From contig NZ_FMHT01000003.1 of assembly GCF_900091585.1 (NCBI RefSeq), forward strand, positions 5,323,501 through 5,387,500: a DNA stretch of 64,000 nt, given 5' to 3'. Of this stretch, positions 38,204-47,403 are shown in pieces; within the stretch, counting starts at the first letter, position 1, and each line of letters starts with the position of its first letter. A program made the translations under genes and the position numbers. The notes beneath the pieces are model-generated. The model saw nothing but the letters and a program-made list of their open reading frames with translations. It was not told the origin of the DNA and searched no databases. Source of the stretch: Micromonospora nigra (lineage in GTDB: Bacteria; Actinomycetota; Actinomycetes; Mycobacteriales; Micromonosporaceae).

Positions 38204-40123
38204 GTGGACGTCCCGCTGGCCCACCTGGACCGGCCCTTCGACTACCTGGTGCCGGCGACGCTCGACGACGAGGCGACGCCGGGCGTGCGGGTGAAGGTGC
38301 GCTTCGCCGGCCAACTGGTCGACGGCTGGCTGCTGGAGCGCGTCGACGGGTCCGACCACCCCCGGCTGGCGTACCTGGAGAAGGTGGTGTCCCCCGTCCC
38401 GGTGCTCGCCCCGGAGGTGGCCCGGTTGGCCCGGGCGGTCGCCGACCGGTACGCGGGCAGTCTCGCCGACGTGCTGCGGCTGGCCGTCCCGCCGCGGCAC
38501 GCCCGCGTCGAGAAGGAACCCACCTCCGACCCCGAACCCGCCGCCTCCGTCGCCGTCGGGCGCGGTCGGGTCGACGTGGAGGGGTGGGAGGACTACCCGA
38601 CCGGGCCGGCCCTGCTGCGGGCGCTTGTCGACGGGCGGGCCCCCCGCGCGGTCTGGTCGGCACTGCCGGGGGAGGACTGGGCGGCACGGTACGCGACCGC
38701 CGTGGCCGCCGCCGTGGCCGGCGGGCGCGGCGCGCTGGTCGTCGTCGCCGACGGCCGCGACCTGGACCGGCTCGACGCGGCCCTGACCGTCACCCTCGGA
38801 CCGGACCGGCACGTCTGCCTGTCCGCCGCGCTGGGGCCCGCGCGGCGCTACCGGGCGTTCCTCGCCGCCCGGCGCGGCGACGTGCCGGTGGTGATCGGCA
38901 CCCGGGCGGCCATGTTCGCCCCCGTCGCGCGGCTCGGCCTGGTGGCCATCTGGGACGACGGGGACGACCTGCACGCCGAACCCCGGGCCCCCTACCCGCA
39001 CGCCCGCGAGGTGCTGCTCACCCGCGCCCAGCTCGGCGACGCGGCGGCCCTCGTCGGCGGGTACACCCGCACCGCCGAGGCACACCTGCTGGTGGAGACG
39101 GGTTGGGCCCGTGAGGTGGTGGCCGACCGGGCGGTGCTGCGGGCGCGTACCCCCGCCGTCGCCCCGACCGGCGACGATCCGCAACTGGCCCGGGATCCGG
39201 GTGCGGCGACGGCCCGGCTGCCCAGCCTGGCCTGGACGGCCGCCCGGGAGGCGCTGCGGGCCGACCTGCCGGTGCTGGTGCAGGTGCCCCGCCGGGGCTA
39301 CCTGCCCTCCACGGCGTGTGCCGACTGCCGGACGCCCGCCCGGTGCCCGCACTGCGCCGGCCCCCTGGCGCTGCCGTCGGCGGGGGGTGCGCCGATCTGC
39401 CGGTGGTGCGGCCGGGTGGCCGCCGCGTACGCCTGCCCGCAGTGCGGCGGGCGGCGGCTGCGCGCCTCCGTCACCGGTGCCCGCCGAACGGCCGAGGAGT
39501 TGGGTCGCGCCTTCCCGGGGGTGCCCGTGCGGACCTCCGGCCGAGAGGAGGTCCTGGCGGCCGTGCCGGCGGGCGCGGGCCTGGTGGTCGCCACGCCCGG
39601 CGCCGAGCCGGTCGCGGAGTCCGGCTACGGCGCGGTGCTGCTGCTGGACACGTGGGCGCTGCTCACCCGGGCCGACCTGCGGGCCGGTGAGGAGGCGCTG
39701 CGCCGCTGGCTGGCCGCCGCCGCGCTGGCCCGGCCCGCCTCGGCGGGAGGCCGGGTCGTGGTGGTCGCCGACGGCGGACTCGCCCCGGTGCAGGCACTGC
39801 TGCGCTGGGACGCCCCGTGGTTCGCGGCCCGTGAGCTGGCGGAGCGCCGTGAGCTGGGGTTCCCCCCGGCGGTGCGGATGGCCAGCGTGACCGGGGCACC
39901 GGCGGCGGTGGCCGATCTGCTGGCCGGGGCCCGGCTGCCCGACGGCGCGGAGGTGCTCGGCCCGGTGCCGGCCGACGGTGAGCGGGAACGGATGCTGGTG
40001 CGGGTTCCCCGGGGGCGGGCCGCGGAACTGGCCGGGGCGCTGCGCGCGGCGGCGGCGGCCCGCAGCGCCCGCAAGGCCGCCGACCCGGTCCGCCTTCAGG
40101 TCGACCCGCTCGCCCTGTTCTGA
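38204..40123 (+). CDS. priA: Primosomal protein N' PriA, actinobacterial helicase-less form
   Basis: 639 aa. DVPLAHLDRPFDYLVPATLDDEATPGVRVKVRFAGQ is the 3'-DNA-binding domain. Eight Cys in four CxxC pairs (CADC, CPHC, CRWC, CPQC) bind two zincs. The Walker A and DEAH positions are lost (LPGEDWAARYATA; WDDGDD), as known for actinobacterial PriA, so no helicase activity is expected. A GTG is the first possible start, yet the upstream frame (SPVARVC) also looks like PriA, so the true N-terminus may be a few residues longer with a non-standard start. Acts in replication restart. Confidence 0.88.
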   Translation: MDVPLAHLDRPFDYLVPATLDDEATPGVRVKVRFAGQLVDGWLLERVDGSDHPRLAYLEKVVSPVPVLAPEVARLARAVADRYAGSLADVLRLAVPPRHARVEKEPTSDPEPAASVAVGRGRVDVEGWEDYPTGPALLRALVDGRAPRAVWSALPGEDWAARYATAVAAAVAGGRGALVVVADGRDLDRLDAALTVTLGPDRHVCLSAALGPARRYRAFLAARRGDVPVVIGTRAAMFAPVARLGLVAIWDDGDDLHAEPRAPYPHAREVLLTRAQLGDAAALVGGYTRTAEAHLLVETGWAREVVADRAVLRARTPAVAPTGDDPQLARDPGAATARLPSLAWTAAREALRADLPVLVQVPRRGYLPSTACADCRTPARCPHCAGPLALPSAGGAPICRWCGRVAAAYACPQCGGRRLRASVTGARRTAEELGRAFPGVPVRTSGREEVLAAVPAGAGLVVATPGAEPVAESGYGAVLLLDTWALLTRADLRAGEEALRRWLAAAALARPASAGGRVVVVADGGLAPVQALLRWDAPWFAARELAERRELGFPPAVRMASVTGAPAAVADLLAGARLPDGAEVLGPVPADGERERMLVRVPRGRAAELAGALRAAAAARSARKAADPVRLQVDPLALF

Positions 40124-40285
40124 CTGCCGCCGTGGCGGGTCGCCGTAGCGGTGGCACGCCCGGTGAGGTGGGTGTCACCGGCCGTTGACGTGCCGGCCGC
40201 GTCGGGAATGGCGGCGACGCGGAGGTGATAGCATCGCCCGTCAAGCCGGGCGCACGGACTGCGCGACGAGGGCGGGGAAGCGTCG

Positions 40286-41323
40286 GTGCGGCGCGATGTC
40301 GATGATGTCAATCAGCCGGTGATCAGGGGTGGACCAGTCGTGACCGACCGTCAATCGATCGTCTTCAACGGCGACCTCGGCAGCGGCAAGAGCACGGTGT
40401 CGGTGGAGATCGCCGAGCGGCTCGGACTGCGCCGCGTCAGCGTGGGTGACCTCTACCGGCAGATGGCGCAGGAACGGCAGATGACCGCCCTGCAGCTCAA
40501 CCTGCACGCCGAGCTCGACCAGGCCGTCGACGGGTACGTCGACCAGCTCCAGCGCGACATCGCCGCCTCCGGCGAGCGCCTGGTCATGGACTCTCGCCTG
40601 GCCTGGCACTTCTTCACCGACGCGCTCAAGGTGCACATGATCACCGAGCCCGGCGAGGCGGCCCGCCGGGTGCTGCTGCGCCCCTCGGGCCCGGCCGAGA
40701 GCTACACCTCGCTGGAGGAGGCGAAGGCCAGGCTCCGGGAGCGCAGCGAGAGCGAGCGCGGCCGGTTCATCATCCGCTACGGCGTCGACAAGGCCCGGCT
40801 GCGCAACTACGACCTCGTCTGCGACACCACCCGGGCGAACCCCGAAGAGGTGATCACGCACATCATCGACGCGTACGAGGGCCGCCTCGGCGCGGAGGTG
40901 CTGCGTGACGGCCCGCCGCTGCTGCTGCTCGATCCCGCCCGCGTCTACCCGACCGAGGACGTGGCGACCCTGCGCGGCCTGTGGGAGTCGGACTTCGTGG
41001 GCGAGGTCGCCGCCGCCGGCGACGAGGCACTGGAACCGCTGCGGATCGGCTACACCGGCGAGTACTTCTTCGTCGTCGACGGCCACCGCCGGCTGAGCGC
41101 GGCGCTGCGCAGCGGGTTCCGGCTGGTGCCGGGCCTGCTGGTCGCGGAGGTCGACGAGCCGGTGGTCGGCGGGATCAGCGCGGTCGACTACTTCGCCCGC
41201 CAGGCCAGCCCGAGCGTGATCCACGACTGGGAGGCCGCCCACGGGATCGACCTGCCGCTGCCGGCGCACACCCTGCTCGGCGGCGACGCGGTGCTGGCCG
41301 GGGAGCCCGGCGCGACGGCCTGA
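40286..41323 (+). CDS. P-loop (d)CMP-kinase-like domain fused to a ParB/Srx-like domain
   Basis: 345 aa, GTG after GGGGAAG (another GTG at 40340 is possible). Residues ~22-195 resemble cytidylate kinases: Walker A GDLGSGKST (29-37), VSVGDLYRQMAQER, and an Arg-rich lid KARLRERSESERGRF with RYGVD. Residues ~205-330 form a second domain with VYPTEDVATLRGLWESDFV and YFFVVDGHRRLSAALRSG (265-275), like the GERR/GHRR nucleotide-binding box of ParB/Srx proteins. A -10-like TAGCAT (40229-40234) lies upstream. Function unknown; it is not a standard cmk. Confidence 0.6.
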   Translation: MRRDVDDVNQPVIRGGPVVTDRQSIVFNGDLGSGKSTVSVEIAERLGLRRVSVGDLYRQMAQERQMTALQLNLHAELDQAVDGYVDQLQRDIAASGERLVMDSRLAWHFFTDALKVHMITEPGEAARRVLLRPSGPAESYTSLEEAKARLRERSESERGRFIIRYGVDKARLRNYDLVCDTTRANPEEVITHIIDAYEGRLGAEVLRDGPPLLLLDPARVYPTEDVATLRGLWESDFVGEVAAAGDEALEPLRIGYTGEYFFVVDGHRRLSAALRSGFRLVPGLLVAEVDEPVVGGISAVDYFARQASPSVIHDWEAAHGIDLPLPAHTLLGGDAVLAGEPGATA

Positions 41324-41413
41324 CCCGGCGGCTGTCCTTCCGTCCCCGCCCGGCACCCCATCCACGACCGGTCCCGGGCCGGTACGCCGGCCCAGGTGTC
41401 CGGGGGCACTCCG

Positions 41414-41419
41414 TAGACT
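41414..41419 (+). promoter_or_regulatory. Candidate -10 box of def-fmt-rsmB
   Basis: TAGACT, 40 bases upstream of the def GTG, with GAAGGAG as the ribosome site between. Confidence 0.5.
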
Positions 41420-41459
41420 GGAACGGCCCAGCTCGTTTCGATCGAAGGAGCCACCCCGC

Positions 41460-42020
41460 GTGACCGTTCAGCCCATCCGTCTGTTCGGCGATCCGGTGCT
41501 GCGCACGCCGGCCGACCCGGTGGTCGACTTCGACGTCGAGCTGCGCAAGCTCGTCGCCGACCTGACCGACACGATGCGCGAGCAGAACGGTGCCGGCCTG
41601 GCCGCGCCGCAGCTCGGCGTGGGCCTGCGGGTGTTCACCTTCGACGTCGACGACGTGCTCGGCCACCTGGTGAACCCGGTGCTGGAGTTCCCCGACGAGG
41701 AGGAACAGGACGGCCCGGAGGGCTGCCTGTCCATCCCCGGGCTCTACTTCGACACCAAGCGACGGCAGAACGTGGTCGCCAAGGGGTTCAACGGCTACGG
41801 CGACCCGGTGCAGATCGTCGGCACCGGCTTGATGGCCCGCTGCGTGCAGCACGAGACCGACCACCTCGACGGGGTGCTCTTCGTCGACCGGCTCGACCCG
41901 GCCGGCCGCAAGGAGGCCATGAAGGCGATCCGCCAGGCGGAGTGGTACGACGACGCCGCCCCACCGACGGTGAAGGTGAGCCCGCACTCCGTCGGCAGTC
42001 CCTTCGGGCTGGGTGGGTGA
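41460..42020 (+). CDS. def: Peptide deformylase
   Basis: 186 aa, GTG 9 bases after AAGGAG. All three motifs are present: [11 protein letters not shown] (motif 1), EGCLSIPGL (Cys metal ligand), and [14 protein letters not shown] (HExxH). It removes the N-formyl group from new proteins, the counterpart of the adjacent fmt. C-terminal tail after DRLDP is the usual actinobacterial length. Confidence 0.95.
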   Translation: MTVQPIRLFGDPVLRTPADPVVDFDVELRKLVADLTDTMREQNGAGLAAPQLGVGLRVFTFDVDDVLGHLVNPVLEFPDEEEQDGPEGCLSIPGLYFDTKRRQNVVAKGFNGYGDPVQIVGTGLMARCVQHETDHLDGVLFVDRLDPAGRKEAMKAIRQAEWYDDAAPPTVKVSPHSVGSPFGLGG

Positions 42021-42027
42021 GCCGCCG

Positions 42028-42954
42028 GTGCGTGTGATCTTCGCCGGTACGCCGGCCGTCGCCGTCCCCGCCCTCGCGGCGGTCGCCGCCTCCCGCCACG
42101 AACTCGTGGCCGTGGTGACCCGGCCGGACGCCCCCGCCGGGCGTGGCCGGGGGCTGTCCCGCTCACCGGTCGGCGCGTGGGCCGACGAGCACGGCGTGGA
42201 GGTGCTCACCCCCGCCCGCCCTCGGGAGCCGGAGTTCCTCGACCGGCTGCGCGAGCTGGCCCCCGACTGTGTGCCCGTGGTCGCGTACGGGGCGCTGGTG
42301 CCGCCGGTCGCCCTGGCGATCCCCCGGCACGGCTGGATCAACCTGCACTTCTCGCTGCTGCCCGCCTGGCGGGGTGCCGCGCCCGTGCAGCATGCGGTGC
42401 TGCACGGCGACGAGCTCACCGGGGCCAGCGTCTTCCAGCTGGAGGAGGGCCTGGACACCGGGCCCGTGTACGGCACCCTGACCGACGCGATCCGTCCCAC
42501 CGACACCTCCGGAGACCTGCTGGACCGGCTGGCCGACTCGGGGGCCGGGCTGCTGGTGGCGGTCCTCGACGCGATCGAGGCCGGCACCGCCCGGGCCGAG
42601 CCGCAGCCCGCCGACGGGGTGTCCCTCGCGCCGAAGCTGACCGTGGACGACGCCCGGGTGCGCTGGAGCGAACCCGCCTTCGCGGTGGACCGCCGGGTCC
42701 GGGCCTGCACCCCGGCTCCCGGTGCCTGGACGACCTTCCGGGGCGACCGGGTCAAGCTCGGCCCGCTGACCCCCGTCGACGACGACGCCGGCCTCAAGCC
42801 CGGCGAGCTGCGGGTCGAGAAGGCGCAGGTGCTGGCCGGAACGGCCACCGGTCCGGTCCGGCTCGGCGAGGTGCGCGCCGCCGGCAAGAAGGCGATGCCG
42901 GCGACCGACTGGGCGCGGGGCGTCCGCGTCGCGGGCGGGGAGCAGTTCGCGTGA
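42028..42954 (+). CDS. fmt: Methionyl-tRNA formyltransferase
   Basis: 308 aa from GTG giving VRVIFAGTP, the standard N-terminus; a GTG at 42013 overlapping def is possible. [19 protein letters not shown] carries the Asn/His and the SLLPxxRG motif; [11 protein letters not shown] supplies the catalytic Asp. The C-terminal OB-like domain recognises the tRNA. Formylates initiator Met-tRNA from 10-formyl-THF. Ends 4 bases inside rsmB. Confidence 0.95.
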   Translation: MRVIFAGTPAVAVPALAAVAASRHELVAVVTRPDAPAGRGRGLSRSPVGAWADEHGVEVLTPARPREPEFLDRLRELAPDCVPVVAYGALVPPVALAIPRHGWINLHFSLLPAWRGAAPVQHAVLHGDELTGASVFQLEEGLDTGPVYGTLTDAIRPTDTSGDLLDRLADSGAGLLVAVLDAIEAGTARAEPQPADGVSLAPKLTVDDARVRWSEPAFAVDRRVRACTPAPGAWTTFRGDRVKLGPLTPVDDDAGLKPGELRVEKAQVLAGTATGPVRLGEVRAAGKKAMPATDWARGVRVAGGEQFA

Positions 42955-44510
42955 CGGGCCGCGACGACAGGCCCGCCGGTGGTGTGCGCGGCGAACGGCC
43001 CGTCGGGGAGCGTCACGGATTCCGACCCGCCGACGCGTCGTCAGCCGGGCGTCCGGGTGGCCGACCCGCCGGGGGCGACCGGTTCGGCCGGGGCGAGCGG
43101 CCCACGGGCGACCGGCGCGGCGAGCGTACGCCCCGGGGCGGCCCGCGGCGCCCCGCCGTCGACCTGCCCCGGTACGCGGCGTACCAGGCGGTCGCGGCGG
43201 TGCACCGCGACGACGCGTACGCCAACCTGGTGCTCCCGTCGATCCTGCGGGAGGAGGGACTGGTCGGTCGGGACGCGGCGTTCGCCACCGAGCTGACCTA
43301 CGGCACCCTGCGTCATCTGGGCACCCTCGACGCGATCCTGACCGCTGCCGCCGGGCGCGACGTGCAACGCATCGACCCGCCGGTACGCGACGCGTTGCGG
43401 ATCGGGGCCTACCAGCTGCTGCACACGCGGGTGCCCGCGCACGCGGCGGTCTCCTCGACGGTCGACCTGGTGCGAACCGTGGGGCCGGGCGCGACCGGCT
43501 TCGCCAACGCGGTGCTGCGCGAGGTGGCCGGCCGGGACTCCGAGGCCTGGGTGGCGCACCTCGCCCCGCCGATGGAGACCGACCCGACGGGGCACCTGGC
43601 CCTGGCGTACAGCCATCCGCAGTGGATCGTCCGGTCGTTCACCGAGGCGCTCGGCGGTGACCTGGGCGAGACCACCCGCCTGCTGATCGAGAACAACGAG
43701 CGCCCCCCGGTGCACCTGTGCGCCCGACCGGGGCTGGCCGATGCCGTGGAGCTGGCCGACGAGGTCGGTGGCGTACCCGGGGCGTTCTCGCCGTACGCCG
43801 TCTACCTGGCCGGGGGTGCGCCCGGTGACCTCCCGGCCCTGGCCGAGGGCCGCGCCCACGTGCAGGACGAGGGTTCCCAACTCGTCGCCGACGCGCTCGC
43901 CGCGGCCCCCGTCGAGGGTCCGGACGGGAGCTGGCTCGACCTGTGTGCGGGGCCCGGCGGCAAGTCCGGTCTGCTCGGTGCTCTCGCCGCGCGGCGCGGC
44001 GCCCGGCTGACCGCCGTCGAGGTGGCCGAGCACCGGGCCCGCCTGGTGGAGCAGGCCACCCGGGGGCTGCCGGTGACCGTGCTGAACACCGACGGCCGCA
44101 GTGTCGGCCGGGATCCGTCGCTGCCGGAGGCGCACTTCGACCGGGTGCTGGTCGACGCCCCGTGCACCGGTCTGGGTTCGCTGCGGCGCAGGCCCGAGTC
44201 GCGTTGGCGGCGGCAGCCGTCGGATCTGCCGCCACTGACCCGGTTGCAGCGCGAACTGCTCGCCGCCGCGTTGCGGGCGGTCCGCCCGGGTGGTGTCGTG
44301 GCCTACGTGACGTGCTCGCCACACACGGTGGAGACCCATGTGACGGTGACCGAGGCGGCCCGCCGCTGCGGGGTGCCGGTGGACTTCGTCGACGCCCGCC
44401 CGCTGCTGCCGGCGGGTATGCCGGGGCTGGGTGACGGGCCGACGGTGCAGTTGTGGCCGCACCGGCACGGCACCGACGCGATGTTCCTGGCGGTCCTGCG
44501 CCGAACCTGA
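42951..44510 (+). CDS. rsmB: 16S rRNA (cytosine-967-C5)-methyltransferase RsmB
   Basis: 519 aa, GTG overlapping the fmt stop. Residues ~1-70 are a disordered Arg/Gly/Pro-rich extension, then a NusB-like RNA-binding domain (~72-210, [21 protein letters not shown] ... [15 protein letters not shown]) and a SAM methyltransferase domain: [28 protein letters not shown] (release Cys) and [12 protein letters not shown] (nucleophile Cys). Methylates C967 of 16S rRNA. A strong hairpin ends the operon. Confidence 0.92.
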   Translation: MTGRDDRPAGGVRGERPVGERHGFRPADASSAGRPGGRPAGGDRFGRGERPTGDRRGERTPRGGPRRPAVDLPRYAAYQAVAAVHRDDAYANLVLPSILREEGLVGRDAAFATELTYGTLRHLGTLDAILTAAAGRDVQRIDPPVRDALRIGAYQLLHTRVPAHAAVSSTVDLVRTVGPGATGFANAVLREVAGRDSEAWVAHLAPPMETDPTGHLALAYSHPQWIVRSFTEALGGDLGETTRLLIENNERPPVHLCARPGLADAVELADEVGGVPGAFSPYAVYLAGGAPGDLPALAEGRAHVQDEGSQLVADALAAAPVEGPDGSWLDLCAGPGGKSGLLGALAARRGARLTAVEVAEHRARLVEQATRGLPVTVLNTDGRSVGRDPSLPEAHFDRVLVDAPCTGLGSLRRRPESRWRRQPSDLPPLTRLQRELLAAALRAVRPGGVVAYVTCSPHTVETHVTVTEAARRCGVPVDFVDARPLLPAGMPGLGDGPTVQLWPHRHGTDAMFLAVLRRT

Positions 44511-44516
44511 GTCGAC

Positions 44517-44547
44517 GTGCGGTGCGGGCCGCCGGCCCGCACCGCAC
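44517..44547. terminator. Bidirectional terminator between rsmB and the lipoprotein genes
   Basis: GTGCGGTGCGGGCC pairs perfectly (14 bp) with GGCCCGCACCGCAC around GCC, between convergent genes. Confidence 0.85.
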
Positions 44548-44595
44548 ACGTCGTCGGCCGTCGTCCCGAGGGCCGGTAGCCGATCGGAGCGGAAG

Positions 44596-45495
44596 TCAGC
44601 GGTAGTTGATCGGCAGGCCCCTGGTGCCGGCGCCCTTCACCGACCGGGTGAGGTTCTTGCCGCTGAGCCACAGGAAGCACTGCACGCCGCGGTTGCCGCT
44701 GCTCCACTCCCGCTCGAAGGGGTGGTAGTAGATGGTGCCGGCGCGGTACCGGATGTTGCCGTCGTCGGGCACCTTCGCGTAGCGGGCGATCACCTTCAGG
44801 CAGGCCTTGTGGGTCCGCTCGCCGGCCTTGCGGAACGCCGCGTAGCTGGTGTCGGGGGCCTGCCACACGCCGACGAACTCGGCGGTGTGCTTCTTCGTGC
44901 AGGAGACGGCGACCATCTCCGTGATGTCGCTCGCCTTCAGCTTCGGGTTGAAGCAGCGGTGCCGCAGCGGTGAGTCGCCGGTCAACGCGCCCTTCAGGCT
45001 GGCGGTGCGCAGCACCACCCCCGACTCGTCGAAGGCGCGTAGTTCCGAGGCGTCGCAGCGGAACCAGCGCGAGCCGCCCGTCCAGGCGTCGGGGGAGGGG
45101 AACACCACGGCCAGGCCGATGCGGCCGGTACGCCAGTCCGCGCCCAGGGCCCTGCCGGCCTCCCGGTCGCATTCGGCACGCGCGGCGCGCATGGCCTTCG
45201 AGTCGACCGCCGGGGGAGTGCCGCCGGCGGCGTGCGCGTCACTGAGGGTGCCGACGTGCAGGGTCTCCACCCGGTGGCTGCTGTCGCAGCCGACCGGCGT
45301 GTACGCGCTGAGGTAGCCGACCTCCTGGGCGTGCGAGTGGCAGACCCCGGCCTCCGGTACGAAGGCCACGGGCGTGCCGATCGCCGTCCAGTCGTCGACC
45401 AGGTCACCGTCGGTGCCGGTGGGCGTCGTCGAGCAGCCGGTCGCTGCCAGTGCCGCCACCGCGCCCAGCGCGAGACCCCTCAACCAGCGTCGCAT
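44596..45495 (-). CDS. Lipoprotein of the septum-formation-like (Septum_form) group
   Basis: 299 aa from an ATG with GGGAGGTCGACGAGG upstream on the minus strand. Signal MRRWLRGLALGAVAALAATGC ends in a lipobox (AATGC), so it should be lipid-anchored outside the cell. The mature part has eight or more Cys in conserved spacing (VCHS, VGCDSSH, ECDREA, FRCDA, RCFNP, VSCTKKH, KACLK, VQCFLW). C-x-x-x-H-x-x-E(T/F)-type repeats (GCDSSHRVET, SCTKKHTAEF) resemble the Septum_form family. Function unknown. A paralogue lies immediately upstream. Confidence 0.65.
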   Translation of the reverse strand: MRRWLRGLALGAVAALAATGCSTTPTGTDGDLVDDWTAIGTPVAFVPEAGVCHSHAQEVGYLSAYTPVGCDSSHRVETLHVGTLSDAHAAGGTPPAVDSKAMRAARAECDREAGRALGADWRTGRIGLAVVFPSPDAWTGGSRWFRCDASELRAFDESGVVLRTASLKGALTGDSPLRHRCFNPKLKASDITEMVAVSCTKKHTAEFVGVWQAPDTSYAAFRKAGERTHKACLKVIARYAKVPDDGNIRYRAGTIYYHPFEREWSSGNRGVQCFLWLSGKNLTRSVKGAGTRGLPINYR

Positions 45496-45576
45496 CCTCG
45501 TCGACCTCCCGTGGTCGGGCCGCACCGCCCCCGCCGGTCGATGTGTGCCACGGAGCGGCAGCATACGGCACGGGGC

Positions 45577-46464
45577 TCAGGTGATGGGCAGTCCCTTCGG
45601 CCCCACGCCCCGCACGGAGCGGGTCAGCTTGCGGTCGTCACTCCACAGGAAGCACCGGACCCCACGGTCGCCCTCCTCCCATTCGCGCTGCGACGGGGGG
45701 TAGAAGATGGACCCGGCACGGTAGGGCAGTTCACGGTTGTCCGGCACATCGGCGAACGCGGCGATCAGCGTCATGCACCGCCGGTGGGCCTGCGCCGCGG
45801 AGCGGGTGAACTCCTCCCAGCTCATGTCCCGTTCGAGGTAGACGCCCACGAACTCGGCGCGGTGCGGCTCGGTGCACAGCACCGGGGCCATGTAGTTGAG
45901 GTTCTCGCCGATCAGTTTCGGATCGAAGCAGCGGTGCAGCAGTGGCGAGTCGCCGATCATCGCCCCGCGCAGGCTGCCGGTGCGGTTGACCGGGCGGGTG
46001 TTGTCGATGCTGTCGGTCTCGCTCAGGTCGCAGCGGAACCATCGGGCCCCACCCTTCCAGGCGGGCCCGGACGGCAGGGCGATGGTCAGCGTCAGCCGGG
46101 CGGTGTGCCAGTCGCCGCCGAGCAGCAGGCGGGCCCGTTGGTCGCACTCGGCGCGGGCGCCGCGCAGCGTCGGGGTGCCCGGCTCGGGGCGGGGGCCCGC
46201 CGCCTCGGGGCCGGTGAAGAAGCCCACGTGCACCGTCTCGGCGAGATGACTGCGGGCGCAGTCGACCGTCTCGTACGTCGCCGCCTGCACGACGGCGGTG
46301 GTCCGCGGCAGGCAGACGTCGGTGACGGGGACGAACATCTGCGGTGCGGCCAGTGCCGGCCAGTCGTCGACCAGGTCGCCGTCGGCGCCGCCGGGCCGGA
46401 CACAGGCGGTCAGCAGGAGCGTCGCCGTGCCGGCCAGTGCCAACGCCGTGAGCCACCGTCGCAT
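45577..46464 (-). CDS. Paralogous lipoprotein of the septum-formation-like group
   Basis: 295 aa; ATG preceded by GGAGAGGGCGG is preferred over a longer upstream frame. Signal MRRWLTALALAGTATLLLTAC with lipobox LTAC. It matches its neighbour block for block: GDLVDDWPALAAPQMFVP, VDCARSHLAETVHVG, ARWFRCDLSE, HRCFDPKL, LCTEPHRAEFVGV, YRAGSIFYPP, RGVRCFLWS, LTRSVRGVGPKGLPI. This implies a tandem duplication followed by divergence. The 81-base gap to the downstream copy has its own ribosome site. Role unknown, extracellular. Confidence 0.65.
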   Translation of the reverse strand: MRRWLTALALAGTATLLLTACVRPGGADGDLVDDWPALAAPQMFVPVTDVCLPRTTAVVQAATYETVDCARSHLAETVHVGFFTGPEAAGPRPEPGTPTLRGARAECDQRARLLLGGDWHTARLTLTIALPSGPAWKGGARWFRCDLSETDSIDNTRPVNRTGSLRGAMIGDSPLLHRCFDPKLIGENLNYMAPVLCTEPHRAEFVGVYLERDMSWEEFTRSAAQAHRRCMTLIAAFADVPDNRELPYRAGSIFYPPSQREWEEGDRGVRCFLWSDDRKLTRSVRGVGPKGLPIT

Positions 46465-46709
46465 CGTCCGCCCTCTCCGGAGCTGACGGCCCCCGGTCGT
46501 CGCGGACCGCGCGACGTACCCGCCCTGGGGCCTGCTACCTCCGTCACCGTCCCCGATGGAGTCTTGTCGGGTTTCGGGCGTTCGGCCAGTCGCAGATGCC
46601 TCATCGCCGGAATTCCCGTTCAAGACGGCTCATTCTGCACCACTGGTCACCGCCGGGTCACGGGGCGTCCCAGATGGTGCCGGCTGCCGGCGGTGGGTGA
46701 CCACGTTCG

Positions 46710-46715
46710 TACACT
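46710..46715 (+). promoter_or_regulatory. Candidate -10 box of rpe (leaderless)
   Basis: TACACT ends 6 bases before the rpe GTG. TGGTCACC (46643-46650) and GGTGACCA (46695-46702) flank the -35 area as spaced inverted half-sites; their meaning is unknown. Confidence 0.45.
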
Positions 46716-46721
46716 GGCCCG

Positions 46722-47402
46722 GTGACCGTACCGCCGCTGATCGTCGCGCCGAGCATCCTCGCCGCCGACTTCGCCCGCCTCGCCGAAGAGGTCCGTGCCG
46801 TCGAGGACGCCGCGGACTGGCTGCACGTGGACGTGATGGACAACCACTTCGTGCCGAACCTGACCATCGGCCTGCCGGTGGTGCAGAGCCTGCGTGCCGC
46901 GACCCGGCTGCCGTTCGACGTGCACCTGATGATCGACGACCCGCGGCGCTGGGCTCCGGGGTACGCCGACGCCGGGGCGTACAACGTCACGTTCCACGCC
47001 GAGGCGTGCGACGACCCGGTGGCCCTGGCCAAGGACCTGCGGGCGGCCGGCGCGAAGGCGGGGCTGGCCATCGACCGGGACACGCCGATCGAGCCGTACC
47101 TGGACCTGCTGCCCAGCTTCGACACGCTGCTGGTCATGACGATCAAGGCCGGGTTCGGTGGGCAGCGCTTCATCCCGCAGTTGCTGGACAAGGTCCGCGC
47201 CGCCCGCCGGCACGCCGACGCCGGCCACCTCGAACTGCGCATCGAGGTCGACGGCGGCATCGCGGCCGACACGATCGCCCAGGCCGCCGAGGCGGGCGCC
47301 GACGCGTTCGTCGCCGGCACCGCCGTCTACGGTGCCGACGACCCCGCCGAGGCCGTGCGCAAGCTGCGGGCGCTCGCGGAACGTGCGGCCGGCGGGGCCT
47401 GA
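46722..47402 (+). CDS. rpe: Ribulose-phosphate 3-epimerase
   Basis: 226 aa, GTG start. [33 protein letters not shown] (catalytic Asp and metal ligands), [17 protein letters not shown] and [11 protein letters not shown] are the complete TIM-barrel active site; [12 protein letters not shown] binds phosphate. Interconverts ribulose-5-P and xylulose-5-P. Ribulose-5-P is also the RibBA substrate encoded just downstream. Confidence 0.96.
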   Translation: MTVPPLIVAPSILAADFARLAEEVRAVEDAADWLHVDVMDNHFVPNLTIGLPVVQSLRAATRLPFDVHLMIDDPRRWAPGYADAGAYNVTFHAEACDDPVALAKDLRAAGAKAGLAIDRDTPIEPYLDLLPSFDTLLVMTIKAGFGGQRFIPQLLDKVRAARRHADAGHLELRIEVDGGIAADTIAQAAEAGADAFVAGTAVYGADDPAEAVRKLRALAERAAGGA

Positions 47403-47403
47403 G

